64,000 nucleotides of DNA. Origin: Heterobilharzia americana (lineage: Eukaryota > Platyhelminthes > Trematoda > Strigeidida > Schistosomatidae). The stretch covers positions 32,627,661 to 32,691,660 of the forward strand of contig OX104127.1 in the NCBI GenBank assembly GCA_944470555.2, in the 5' to 3' direction. The position numbers and the translations under genes were made by a program. The notes beneath the pieces were generated by a model. It was given only the letters and a program-made list of their open reading frames with translations. It had not been told where the DNA came from and searched no databases. Shown one piece after another: positions 13,701 to 28,700 of the stretch (position 1 is the stretch's first letter; the number at the start of each line of letters is the position of its first letter).

Positions 13701-16700
13701 CCTGTATGTTTCCAGTAGTATTCATTTCTTTTCTCTCCTTTCACTTCACCTCCTGAAGCTAATATGAAGTATATTACACATTCCTCAATCTATTATTCTG
13801 CTACCATTACCAACGATCAAATCCATGGTTACCTCATTCCTAGTACTTTGGAATCCCGTCTTTGTTTTCATGTAGAAGCTTTCAACGTCCAAACTCTAAA
13901 CCAAATCTGACAGCAGGTAACACCCACCAGAACGCTGGAATATGTAGCCATGGATATATGTTGTTTCGCTGTGACACGTACTCAGGACCCGAGTGTGGTT
14001 ATTAAACTGATATCACCACCTGGCCACTGTAGTGGATCTTCATATCCATTTTAAGAGTACCTGGGGACTCAATGGTGTAAACCTAGCACTAAGATGTGGG
14101 GTAGAATTTTCTCTTCTGGACTGGCTGCCAGTCAACAGCCGTCTGTACTCTGTTCTACTGAATGGATTTGTAAGGGTTAAGAAGAATCGTAAGAGTAACC
14201 AATGCCTATTCGCAATCATCGATTGCACTTCAGACAATGCAAGTAATGAATTGTATGAGGAGTTGTCAGTTTTGCTACAGCTGTAGTCATAATAGTAGGC
14301 GGAGTCAACGGTCAAGTAAAAAATTGAGCCAGTCTGAAAGGCATCTGGGAGATACAGACGGAATCTTTAAACAACGAACCAAAACGGGTCATAGTCTGTT
14401 GCAATTTTATTGTGACAATCACTTGCTTCTGGCCAGCATTAGCTTCGAACATAAGGATAGACACTGTCCCACATGGCGAACGCCTACATGAAAGCGACAA
14501 TGGACACGGATAGATCATATTGCCATAAGACATCACTGGAGGATTGCAGCCCTTTCTTGAGTGGCTGTTTAGACTCTAATCATGCACTTGTACGGGATTG
14601 TGTATGTGTACGCCTTACTATTCGCAGAAAACATGGGGCAATAAAGCCTGTATGTGCTAGATTACAACATGAGTTTATCTAATATGTATTAAGGAAGTAG
14701 GTAGTGAAGAATTTATCTGAACTTGATAACAATGCTCATCCTAAGGAAACTTTTTGTGATATTAAATCTGCTGTAGAAACAGCACTAAAGACAGTTGGAA
14801 AACTTCATCCAACGGTTAGCAAACGCCACTGGATTTTCGGCAGCTTCGACTGAAATAGCTGATGCGAGAAGACTAATTTCAGCTGACTCCGACCACGACG
14901 AAGGGCGAAAGCAAATAAAACATAAATTGACCAAGAGTCTCTCCAATGGCCGTGAGCAGTGATGGGTGGTGAGAGAGAGGGATGGATAAGGCATCAGTGT
15001 TGGGTAATACTCCTCAACTATAAGGTTTATATAGGATGCCGGCAACAAGAAGATGGTTAGTGAAACTACAAACTAGAAGGATAGGACGCTGATAACCTCC
15101 CAGGATAGACGGCTAGAGCGTTGGGCAGAACACTTCGAAGCACAGTTCAACTGGCCCTCACCAGCGCTTCCGTTGCCCATCATCCAGCCAGACCAAACTG
15201 AATGGGATACAGATGTCGGTCCTCTAACTCCCCTTAAAGTTGACAAAGCTGTGTCAAACCTGGAAAGATGTAAAGCCACCTGAAGTTTTCCAAGATGGAG
15301 GTAGAAAGCTGCTGCTTAAAGTGACAGGGGTACTAGGTAGTGTATGGGAAGAAGATTTAATGCCGTCAAACTGATGTGCTTCACTGCTTATCCCAATCTA
15401 TAAGGGGAGAGAGAAATCTTCTTGCGACAACAAAAGAGGAATCAGTTTGGCTAATATTGTGTCCAAGAACCTGTTGTCCATAGTTATCTAACCCCTAACA
15501 GGAGCTGGAAAACAGTAAACACGAGAGAACCAGGCAGGTTTCAGAGTTGGACGAGGGTTCACCGATCATACTATCACCCTTCTACAGTTTCTGGAAAACA
15601 GGCCTACCCACTGGTGGCTTACACTTGTATTTCTTAGCATGATGGAGACACTTGACTCTGTCGACTGCGAGGTGTTGTGGCAGTATCTGACTGTGAAGGG
15701 AATGCCGAGTAAGTATACCACGCGAATCACAGTTGTCTAGTGACACTCACTCAGCTATTAAAGCGCTTGTGAAGAGTAAGTATCTGAAATGACGAAAATT
15801 AGTGGTGTCCACAACGGATATGCTGTGTCGCCATTCCTATCTAATTTCACTATCGATATACTAGTGGGCATGATCTTAGGTACCTTTGAGTTTACAGTGA
15901 TTGATTTTCTGCCTGGAGGTTATCTATTTGACTTGGAGTATGCAGATGATATTGTCCTGCCGGGTGAAGACGTTGACAAAAACAGTCTTCGGAAGCTGTT
16001 GAGTAGGAATCTGAGAATGTTTGGCATGCGTTTGATTGGCACCTGTTAAATGTAAAACGATGATTCACGAATGCCTTGCAATTACTCCTATTTAAGGGTA
16101 GTGAGTGAAATGATGGAATGAGCCTACCACCTCACTTACTCATAGAGTTGCGTCGGCCCAAACGCATTGGTTGCTGACGAAATCTCAGCTGAGATACAGA
16201 ATGTTCGTCTGGCATTTGCCAAGTCACGTCATCTACGTTGCCGGTGAGATACCCGGCTGCATATCAAAGGACGAGTATACTGCACTGCGGTTTGTTCTGT
16301 CCAGTTATACAGCTGTGAAAAAGTGGAAATATATGAGACAGCTACAAGATATTGATCACAAATGTCTTCGTAGCTTTGTTTGTATATTGTGGAATCGCCA
16401 TGTGAGCAATGTTGAGGTTCGGGAAAGGGAACTAGGTAACAAGCAAGTCGATTGATGAAGTTGTAAATCACCAACTGAGGTTACTTGAAAGTGGGGTGCG
16501 TATGCTGAGCTACGGTCCACCCCGACGTCTATTGTTTTGATTGAACAGGAATGGGTTGCAGAAAGGCATGAAGTCCCTGACTGCTGGTCTGAGCTGCTTT
16601 GGGGAGGTGCAGACTACGTGCTTGGGGTCCCCAAAACAATAGAAATCAGTGGTTTTGGACGATTATTGAGATGGCTGAAAATTGGTTACGTTGGCACAGA

Positions 16701-19700
16701 TGTATGCACTCTTTGACTTCTAAACCTTGAATATTTGCAGTAACCCTACTTTTTAAATTTTTTACTTTTATATCAGTCTCCTATCCACTTGTTCATTGCT
16801 TACTGCAGTGAAGTGTGGCAATTTGAAGCAATGCACTGGTATGTAAGGTCTTACTTAGATTTTATCTTTCCTCTCTGTTTGTTCTTACATTACACATACC
16901 TTGATAAACCTTATTTTATTGCCAAGATTAGTATCAAATATCGTCTGTCCTTTTTATCTTTCTTAATTTTAATTTCCGATTATCATGACTATCCTATTTG
17001 CCCTCTTGTGTTTTGGCTTTATATAAATCGACTTGACTAGTTAATATGTGACCAAACTTTTCGAAATGTATTTTTCAGATATATCACATTGTTCAAGTAA
17101 ATTACATCTAATTACACTATCCAATTTTATAAAAAGGAATAATTGTCGGAAACACTTATTAATTGGACGAGTTTGTGTGTTTTAAAAACACCGTGATCAC
17201 AGCCTCATTAGGAATTCTTTCTTCTATGATGATACTGTCATCGTTTTGAGTTACTTCTTATTGTTACTGAACTCGTTAATTTTCCTATCCTTATGAAGTC
17301 TCATGAATTTATAGACGCTTTCTCATGGATTTTTTTTTGAATAGTAATGTTTTCTTAATGTTTAGTTATCTTACCAAGAATTTTTCACTTCATCATAAGG
17401 TCCTTAGTTGGATTCAGTAAAAACGTCTTCAAGTTTACCTCAAGTAAAATAAGATTGTATGCTCTAGTGTACAACTTAGAATGTGATAGGGGGAGTGAGC
17501 ATGTTTAAGGTGCTACTTATTGAAGTACATTTAAATAGTAAATAATGAAATGAGCGAATCAACAGGAGCTGACATTTCACCGGTTGCAGTTCTGGAGAAT
17601 GGAACGAGATATACTGGAAGGAAATACAAAAGAAAAACAGAGAAGTGGTAGAAACTAATGGATTATTCGCCTTGGAATCACAATGCAGACATTATTTGCA
17701 TGAACGACATAAAATGCAAAGCTGCAATTTCCTTACTAATAAGTAATTTTGGTGGTCCTGACCAGTCTGCTTTTTGTAACGGCTTCTTAGCTCGAGTCCA
17801 ATGAAGATAAAATACTTTGCTAATTAATTGGGACTATGGATACAGTTACACAAAAACATTTTACGTATAAAAGACGATGTTAGTTTTATAACGTGAAGTA
17901 TGTGGAACTTGGCGTCTTGACTTTTAATTGGGTGTAAATAAAACTCTTGATACTGGGTGCTAACTGAAAGTCAGACAAAAACCTGTATCGCTGCAGGATT
18001 GGAATCAGCTACCTTCGATTTACTAACCCGGCATTCTACTAACTTATTTGTGAGACTATGTTGCTGAATTGGTCCTAAACTCGCTTCAGTCAGTGAAGGA
18101 ATCACTCCACTATTATGTCAATGAGTGATGACTAACTGTCTGTTTATTGTAACCATACTGGCTGTTCACCCAAGTCATCTCATCCTAAAAGATGAAAGAG
18201 AGAAGAAGAGTGTCATATTGATTACCGATGAAACTGAAATAGTCATGGTTTAGCAGAATAGCGTGATTGATAGTTGGTCTGTAGCCAGGAGGTCGCTGGT
18301 TCGAATCCTGGGACAAATCAGATTTTTTTTTCTTTTCTAATCATCATCCAGTATCAATAACACTAGTGTACTGAACTACAGCTAAGATAGTTTCATTGAT
18401 AAAATAAAAGTTGTTTCACGCAACGAATTAAAAATAATAGGAAGACTACAGAGCTTAAGAATAATTTTAAAAATAACTTTAATTACTTACAGGGATTACT
18501 GTCAATGATTCTATACACTATATCTGGCAAGCAATTTTCTTCGAGTGCACATTCAAGTAGCCAAAGGCTCATCTTTTGAATGTATGAGGACGTTTCCAAA
18601 CTGTAACGATCAGGTAGTAAATCCGGTAAGTCTAAAAAAGGTATAACATAGCATATCTATGATTATATATATGAACTATTCAGAAATTCGCATCCGTAAG
18701 TCACTTCGAGTTTAAACAACAAACTGTCTTTGTTTTCTGTGAAGACACTGGCGTATGAACTAGCTAGTCAAGCAATCATACTGACTGACATTTCCTGTCT
18801 CACGAATTTCTTTGACTTGTCTTCCCTTTTTTCGCATGACAACGTTGTTGTCATGATCTTGATCAACCTTTTTTGTCTAAAATCATATTAGCAGTCTACT
18901 GGCTTTTTGCACAGTCAAACCCAAACCAATAGGAACTATAGGTTAATGCTACCAAGGATTCGAATAAAATCAACTTTTTGTCACCTTGAAAATCTTGTCA
19001 AGTTTTGCTTACCTTCTTCTATGTAGTCTTTCTCCTTGCATACATCTTGTCTAGTTTATTGTCATTCTTTTCTCACTTCACCTATTCTTTACATTCTGCT
19101 ATAAAGTAAGACAAATTGAACCAATGCACTTAAGCCCATGGTTGTATGTTGATCTTTCTGTCATAAAACTGGTAGTAACTCTTCTATTTGTAACACCAGT
19201 TTATACAGTTTCTTCGTTTGTTTTTGATTTGTATTCAAATTAGCCTGTCCTCTCAAACGCGAAACTAGGATACCACTTGTATTTCTTACTTTCTTCATTC
19301 ACTAAATGAGTGCAATACTGGATGATCTGAAACTTCCTGTTTTGACGGTTATATATGAAGCTATTCAAAAGAATCGCAATTACCGAGTGAAGCACTAGTT
19401 AAGTGTGGATTGCAACAAATTACTTGCTGGTATTCTTGAAAATTGATTGGCAGATATATTATTTTCTACATACTTTTAACTAGCAGATTTTCATGACCTG
19501 AAAGTTTGGGTAATCTTTGAACTGGAATTTCGACTGCCAGAACGTTTTCTACCAGTTAAGGTATCATTTCAAGTCTAACCTTGTTTCCCCTAAAAGTGTA
19601 CTGGAGCTGATGATTGCTGTGACTAGGAAAACTCATTTACAATTTAGTTTAAGGATTAAACCATTCATATATACTATTGTGTCACGCTTGCTTGATTAAC

Positions 19701-22700
19701 GAATGGCGAGGTTTTAATTCTAACTCCGTGGATAGTATCGAAATATTCTTGTGGATAACTTGAGTAGCTAGGAACTATTTAGGCTTATCTGCAGATTTCA
19801 GCACTCACGTCAGAGTGATTTAAACTTCTGACGGTCGAATGACTCCTTTGGAGTACAGGTCATCAGCGGTGATTAGTTTGCAGGTGATTTACAGATCGAC
19901 ATTTTTCACAACTAAGTAGTTTTTCAGCTGCTCAGGTGTGGTTTCAATAGGGTTTTCGTTCGAAACCACTCAGTCAAGATCCTAATATGTGATCCTTGAC
20001 TCAAAGAAGTCATGAACTGGCTAAATATACTAATGGACAGCTTAAATAGTTTGAAACCAATGACATTGACCAAATTAATCGTCCCGTTTAAGGTATACCG
20101 ATCCATGCAAGCCATGGAGTCAAATTCAAATGATTTGCACGATTTGGCTCTGAGAGCTAAATTTTTAAGGTACACCGTTGATGAGTTCAGCTCCAAATGA
20201 GCTAAACAGTTGTCTTATGTTTAGATCACTCTGACCTAGTTGGTGAAATTTACAGATAAAACTTAGTAGTTTCTAACTAGTAGTATACTTCTTTAGTTTT
20301 TGGCTTTTTGGTGTCAGGGATTATGTCTTGTGATCTTGACCGTATGCTTTCCAGCAGATAACATGTTGACAAAATGTTTCAACAGTTGAAAAACTATTCA
20401 GCTTTGTGGAATCTCATCGTGGACTGTGAATTTTGTAAGTCATTTGGAATTCGATCGTCCGCAGAGGGTATTTTTATAGTCTTGACAACCATTACATTAG
20501 AAGTCTGTTCAGTGATTTTTATCGTAACTGTATGCAATACTTACTCGCTTAAAGTGGGTTACATATTCACTCTAACTTGATTAAAGTCTGTCAAGAAATC
20601 AGGTTTTTTGTTGTCTTGTTTATTGATATACTAGTAATTCTCCGCTATAATACTGAATGAAGTTAATCGATATATATCGGTATATAAGCTCCTTTGCAGG
20701 TCCCTCGATATCGCTGGAGGTGGCTATCCTACCTTGGTGGCCTAGTGGCTGACGCCTTAGCGTTTGAGGCGATGGTTATAAGGTTCGAGTAGCGGTGGGA
20801 GTAGAAAATCACCCAATGAGGCGCAGGCACATCCAACTGATGAATCGCAAGTCGGGTGAAACGTGAGTATTGGATCCCACTGCTAGCCACAACCGATAAA
20901 ATTTGTTTATCTCGGATGAAACCACCACACTATTGGCATGAACTGGATAGTATATGTTATGGAGAGTAGGATACATAACAACTTGGACAATTTACTGACA
21001 AGCTCTAACAGACTTTGGTGAAAGTGTAAATTAAATTATTTCTGTAGAGTTTAGTTCTATCTAAGTAGCCAAATGAAACTAGCTATTAGTGTTAGAACGT
21101 GTAAGTATTTCATTAGTGGTACCGTTAGGAAGGGAGACGAAAACAGAAAGTGTGGATTTTGAATAATTATGTTTTCACTAACCATATTTGCTGAAGAATT
21201 CTACACAGGACATTAAAGAAAAATGTTTTTTTGGCCTGTTTATGTACTTTTGTTGTAACTGTATCTTGTTTTTATTGATAAAAATCAACTAACTTATGCT
21301 GATTTTCAGTTAACGGGACATCTCAGTGGGTGGTCGAACCTCATAATTAGGTCACTACTTCGGTACTATTTATTCACCATGCTCAACCCCTAACCATCCA
21401 CCACCCGAGTAACTGAAATCTAAAGATGAAACTATGATTACAGTGACTGGATTGTTGATCACATGAAATTTTCTGAAAAGATTCCTGGTCATAATAAAAA
21501 TGAAGTACAACTAGTAAATTTATAGTAACACAGAGCCAATACTGATTTAATCTTATCAGGTACAGATTGATTCTCCTAGTAGCTTGGACCGGTCAATAAA
21601 GTCTACACGGGAAGTCAGTTTGATGAAGCTGAGAGGTTGTAATGGAGTTGATGTGCTCTGTCCTTGGGTTTACAAAGTTTCTGGTGGCCATATGTCATTT
21701 ACATACCTTAAGCATGAATAAAAGAGACATCCGCATTCAGAGATCTCAGTAATATATTATTATTATTATTATTATTTGTCCCTCGGGTTCCTAGTGGAAC
21801 ATAGGGCTTCAGTAACACATCTCCATTTCACTCTCTTCTCTGAAATCTTTTCAACCGGGCTCCACGACAGCCCACAAGCTCTCATTTCTTCCTCGCACGA
21901 TCTCCTCCATGTCACCCTCACCACAGACACCCAACTCGTCGCTTCCCATGGGGATCCCACTCAAGGGCCTGATGCGAGATGTCCCCAATCGGCCTTCTCA
22001 ATGGATGCCCAATCCATCTCCACTTCCTCCTGCATATTTGTTGCGTGATAGGTTCTTGGTTGGTTCGTTCCCAGAGTTCCTTGTTGCTTATTCTTTCTGG
22101 CCATCTGATCATCAGTAGCGAGCGTAAGCAGTTGTTGATGAATGTCTGTAGTTTGTTGGAAATCCCTTTCGTGACGCGCCAAGTCTCTGAACCATACAGA
22201 AGCACTGACTTGACGTTGGTGTTGAAAATCCGGATCTTGTTCTTTGTGCTGAGTGCAGAATATCTACACACTGGTTTCAGGCTAATGAACGCCTGTCTTG
22301 CTTTTTTCCGATTCTGACTTTGACATCCTCGCCTGTGCCGCCTGTAGTTGAAACAGTGCTTCCTAGATAGGTGAAGGAGGTTACTTCCTTTAAGTTTCTC
22401 CTATTGATGGTGATTGGAGTTTGTTGTTGTTGGTGGTGGTGTGGTATCTTCATCAATTCTGATTTATACTTCAATGGTAACTGCCTTTCGACCTACGACT
22501 ATTCAAAAGACCTGTCCGGTATTGTGGTATGTTCCAACTAGCGTAGACAACTGAGTGATTGTGATATAGAAGCCCACCGACCCTGTCAAGGTATCACCTA
22601 TCGTTTGGGACTATAGAAGTAAATTCTTTCCGTACACACAGAGGTTGATTCCATCTATCTATGGCTATCGTTTCCGCGAATCGCAGTACACGTCTCTGAC

Positions 22701-25700
22701 TGTTCCTCCATAGAACTTTGAGAGTTGTTTCAATATCTGTTTTGAAGTCACTTAGATACATGTTCTTCCATCCTCAGCTGCATAACTCAACTACTCCTCT
22801 CTATGAGTGTTTGTCCACACACATATGTGAACCGGTAAACAGAGTGCGATGGGACGTAATCATTTGTGCAGTGTTAATGTTTGTGAGGAAGCATGTATTT
22901 TGTCTTTTCCACAATGATAACTTTAGCTATATAATATGATATAGCAATGGTAGATTTTAACCCCTGGCTCAAAATCATACTATTCGACTCCCTTTCGTAT
23001 GGACAGGAACCTAGTGCAGGGTGTACCTCAGTGTTATTATTATTATTAATAATGTTGAAGTCAGTATCAGCTTATTTTATTTGATCTAGAAACGAATGAT
23101 GTGTTGTTTACTGATTGAAATTTGGAGTACCATCTGTTGCTCATGATCATATCAAGACATCTTGTGGACAATTCTGTATGAATATTTGCTATTTCAAACA
23201 AACTTTTTTTGTAAGTAATGATACCCTAATGCAGTGCAAACGTCTTACTTTTATGTGTCTATATGACTGATTAGTAGCTTTAGCATAAAGATAGTATTTG
23301 GGAATAGGATTCAGTCTAAACAAGTTACTCAGTTTCTTTAAATGTTTATTCTGATAAAGTAAATACATTATTGTTATAGGTTAATGATTCAGTAAAACAA
23401 CTGGTTTGGTAAACAAAATACTACTTACTTTCCGTACACTCAACAGCTGCTATTAATTGTGACTGACATGGTATACCATTGAAATCAATATAACTTTTAC
23501 ACTTTTGCAAACTAGTCTCATTTCCATAGCAATATCCAATTATACCAATTGGTTTGGTAGTATTATTAATTCCTGTTTGTACTATTGGCATCTAAATATG
23601 TAGAATTAAAGCATAAATGTAAATAACAAAAAGTTTCAAACACTATCAATTAGTCTAGCAAAATATTTATCACTGTTTAAGTGAATATTAATTTGAGTGC
23701 TGAACATCTAAGTCTAGTTGACCACATTACGATTTACATACAGATGATCTATTTAAATATTATCCTTACAAAAATGGAGAAAGATTGAAAACCTGGGAGG
23801 ACTGGACAAATTTTTAGTCTTAGTTTGAAACTCCCTAAAAGTACATATGCATGATAGTGTGATGGATTCAACCTAGGTATATTAGTTCTCATTGTAAGCA
23901 TTTCAAAATTCACCAACTGAATTAGAATACGATGGTCCACTATTTCTTACTTATGTCAGTCCGTGATATAGTACGATGATCACTCAAACAAAGACAAAAG
24001 ACCTATCCAGTGCTTTTAGGTATTTAGTAGTTCTCCAAATGATGCCAATCTACAATCAAAAGTACTTTCATTTTAATAAATCTCTGCAAAACGCTGATTG
24101 ACTAAAGACAGTTTCGACATAATATGAGTTTTGGAAGTGAATTTCACGCATTTTAGTCATACTACTGAAGTTTGTTTATCTTAAAGGATATTTTAAGTAG
24201 GTGATTTTGGCAACATTTTCTACACTTGCTGAATTTTATTAATTAACCTTTTTGTTCATACTTTTTAAGCCGATTAGTAAACCAAACATTTGTTCAGTGA
24301 CAAAGTCAGTCGTTCTTATTGTAAACACATGCATACTGGCAAGACAAGAACTCGGTAACATTGACATCGATTTGTCTTTAATTTGGTTGATTCAGAATGA
24401 AGTAAAAGTTTTCTCCTAGCTAGAAAATCTTTGTTATTTGTATGATTCATTTCCATTTGTTGATATGCAATGTTACCCGTCTTAACAGCTACTTTAACAT
24501 AATTACAATAGATTATAGTTAGACTGGCTGAAGTGTCGTACACTAATACTCATTTCTTGGAAACTCAGCTACCATATAGTATTTATGTCATTATGATATC
24601 TACCAAACACTAGTAACTGTTAATATGCTCTTTTTCTTCTTCACCAACAATCTGGACTACACTTGTTATAAGATAAATATAAGGCAAGATTTTAAGCAAA
24701 AGTTAGCATCTTCTAAAATTTTAATGCATACGAATAAGTTGATACATTTCATTTCTGATTACTTATTCTGAACAATTTGGTTAGAGCATACTAAGAAGTG
24801 TTGAATATTTTGACCAAAGCGTTTTTAATGTACCTGCAGTAATGGTCGATTTTTAAAAAAGTTGATCCACCATATATGCTAATTACATATGGTAAGTTTA
24901 ACAGATGCTAAATTGGTTGATACTAAATTAGTTATAATTGAGAATATCAGTTGTTTGACAAAAGTTGTTCATGCAGTTTTTTTTAATACTCGTTTTTGGA
25001 AACCAGTTATTCTACTTACCATCCATTTGTTTGGATATGAAGATAAATTGGTTGGTACTACATTTGAATGCTTACACTTTCTTTCTGTAAACTATCTATT
25101 TTTTTAATCACTTTCTAGTCTCTTTACTGGAAATCACTTTCTCAGAGCATACCTACGTTAAAATTGTTTGATTTTTTTGATGGAATATGAAGCACACCTA
25201 GAGTAGCTGTATTAAATGTAATTATTGGAAAAGCAGAGGACGCTGACTGTCCTCCTTGTCTAGAAATGTGAACTGATACATATCTGATCTCAACTCAACA
25301 TACAAACCTTGTGCGATTGGCATAGCCATAGGATACCAAAGCGCTTTACATGACTAAGAATAAATAACAGTCGCTTGTAGTTGTTAACCGTAGGAGAGAT
25401 TAGCAATATTGACAAAATGGGCAATCCAAGCCATCCATTAGTGCTAGATCTTTGAATTTTATAGCTTGATATTCGATACACAGTAGGTAGGATGAAAAAT
25501 CATGAAGATTAGTGTCAAAATAATCCTGACATAAAGATGTCGGTAAGAAAATCATTGAAAACTAAGAATTATATCTATTCAAGAATCACCAACAGTTATT
25601 CCATGTCTGTCTATTTTGAAATCGAATTCAGAACTTTCATATGTCTTAGTTTGTAAATCATCTTTGAATCACTGTATTCAAAAATGTTGTCCAATTTTGC

Positions 25701-28700
25701 AAGTTCAAGTAACTCAGTTCTCTCCTGAAAAAGGCACAGAAATTTAGACGAAAATTGTTTGTTTCGAATTTTCTGCCCTTCATAGTCAATTAAATTTCAA
25801 TATAATATATCCGTAAAATTTTAAAAATAGCTGTACCTCGTTTTTTCCTATTTCAGATAGAGGGGAGATCTAATCATGCAATACAGGATTTTAAGAAATA
25901 ACTTTGAACTTAATCTATCTTCTCGTTTCTTTTCCACTGGGTCAGGACACCTCTAAAGACATAGCAGGAGAATATAAAAGAAAAGGACGAACGTAGTCTT
26001 TGTAGAATACTAGTTCTCGTGTCAAGGAATCAACTCTTGCAAACGACTTTCATAAAAAATGGTGTCCACCTCAGCAATTGACTTGTTCAAAAGAGGACTG
26101 CACAAGCACAGAGATATACTGGAAAAGAATTAATATAGGCTTATAGCTATCTACTTTCGGGTAACAAATCTAATATGAAACACAAGTAGCCAAAAGTAAT
26201 TCACTATGCCTTTTTGTCCTAAAAAAACTATTAAATAATGTTCACATGGTAAGTACTTATTTCTGTGACATGAAACTGCAAACATTCAGCTTGGTGTAAA
26301 AAGATCATAATGGACTGTGCCTAATTGCCACCTTTATCATTAGTATAAGGATCGTCATCATGAAAACACAAATAGGACCTTATTGCTCTTAAGTCAGAAT
26401 GTAGTAAGTATCTGAGCCGACGACAGTATCCTTCGTTTGTGCAAACTGTTATCTTTACACTATGATGCTTATTCAAAGACTTAAGGATAGTCTAAAAGCT
26501 AGGTAATTATCTTTTTTGTTGTGCAGAAGTAATGCGTTATAACTGTGTATGTGTTATCATATCACTGATAAAATGTTGTAACTTTTTTAAACTATTTAAC
26601 AAAACTCTACCAAGATGTTCACTTGCTTCGAGAACAATAGTTATCTCTGGGAAGATCTATAAGGTTTAGCAGAGTTTTTGGAATAAGATTTGATTTGAAG
26701 TAAAGATAAATTCTAATAAGCTTCGTGGAAAGTTTTTAAAGTTAACCAATTTTGAACAGTTTTAGATAGAATCAAGCACAACTTACTGGAATGACTCTGC
26801 CTCCATGACCAGCATTCAGTTGATGACAGAACACAATAGCTTCAGCTGAATGAAAGTAGTCTGGACATACCGTTCCTATCGTTCCATTTTCAGTTTGTAT
26901 TATAACAGGAAGGAATATAGATGACTGTTTTTCTTGCCTTACATCAGAATCACGACTAATCACATTAAAGCTCACCTTAAATATCAAGAAGACACACATA
27001 TGTGAGGTGAATTAAACACAAATGAAGTACTTTTATAAAAAACGTATCTGTATAAACCAAAAAATGTAGGTGAAGCAAGTTATAAAACATTCAGTATTAA
27101 TGAATGAATTATTATAATGACAGTTATTGTAATTGATGTTTTATAGTAATCAAAATTTAGCTTGTATTGAATCCTGTCACATCTACCTAATGCCAAAGAG
27201 ATGGTTGTATGCAAAATAAGAAGAAAACATATCAGGAAAGTGGATTCTAAGAATCCTTATCTGTATACCTATGCGTATTTTTCAATTATTCAGAAACTCT
27301 GAGTTCAGGTACAATTTAGTTTGTTGATAACCTGCAAATTTGAAATCAGCAACAAAATTCACTGGAACAGAACAGTATGACATCTTTGCATCTGAGAGAT
27401 TCCTCTCATCAGCTTGCAATTAATAAAAAATTTCATTAAAATTCTACATACTTTTTGTAAATACAAGAGTAGAGATTGGCAGTGTGTAGAGCATAATTCA
27501 TTTATAGTCATTTTACTGTATATATCACATCATTATGTAATGTAATATGTATGATTAAAAAGCTATGATAATAATTACTATTATTATTTGTCACTTGGGT
27601 TCCTAGTGGAACATAGGGCTTCAGTAACACATCTCCATTTCACTCTCTTCTCTGAAATCTTTTCAACCGGGCTCCACGACAGCCCACAAGCTCTCATTTC
27701 TTCCTCGCACGATCTCCTCCATGTCACCCTCACCACAGACACCCAACTCGTCGCTTCCCATGGGGATCCCACTCAAGGGCCTGATGCGAGATGTCCCCAA
27801 TCGGCCTTCTCAATGGATGCCCAATCCATCTCCACTTCCTCCTGCATATTTGTTGCGTGATAGGTTCTTGGTTGGTTCGTTCCCAGAGTTCCTTGTTGCT
27901 TATTCTTTCTGGCCATCTGATCATCAGTAGCGAGCGTAAGCAGTTGTTGATGAATGTCTGTAGTTTGTTGGAAATCCCTTTCGTGACGCGCCAAGTCTCT
28001 GAACCATACAGAAGCACTGACTTGACGTTGGTGTTGAAAATCCGGATCTTGTTCTTTGTGCTGAGTGCAGAATATCTACACACTGGTTTCAGGCTAATGA
28101 ACGCCTGTCTTGCTTTTTTCCGATTCTGACTTTGACATCCTCGCCTGTGCCGCCTGTAGTTGAAACAGTGCTTCCTAGATAGGTGAAGGAGGTTACTTCC
28201 TTTAAGTTTCTCCTACTGATGGTGATTGGAGCTTGTTGTTGTTCTTGTCGTTGTTGTTGGTTGGGTATCTTCATCACCTCTGTCTTCTCTATATTCACCT
28301 GAAGTCCCGTCTTCGCTGCCTCTTGTTAGTTTTCGCCTGTAGATCTTCACGTTTGTGTGACATCTGACACAAGTCATTGGCGAAATCCAGATCTTCTAGG
28401 TTCTTTTCCGCAGTCCAGCCAGCGTATCCCCCTCTTCTCGCTCCCCACTGTTTGCTGCATGATCCAGTCCACCACAATCAGGAATATCATGGATGATAGT
28501 AGGCAGCCTTGTTTCACTCCTGTCTTCACTTCGCTGCAAAGGCATCAGTGAGCTTCCCATTGTCAATTACTTGGTATGTGGCATCTTCATATAGTTGTTG
28601 AATGAGGCTGATAAAGGTTTGCGGTACTCCGTAGTAATGAAGCAGTTTCCAAATTACTTCTCGGTCGACGCTGTCAGAGGCCTTCTCAAAGTCGATGGAG

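Noticed and set aside
21979..22317. 112-codon plus-strand open frame (also at 27791-28129)
   Set aside because: Antisense shadow of the SR2-like LINE C-terminal coding on the minus strand.
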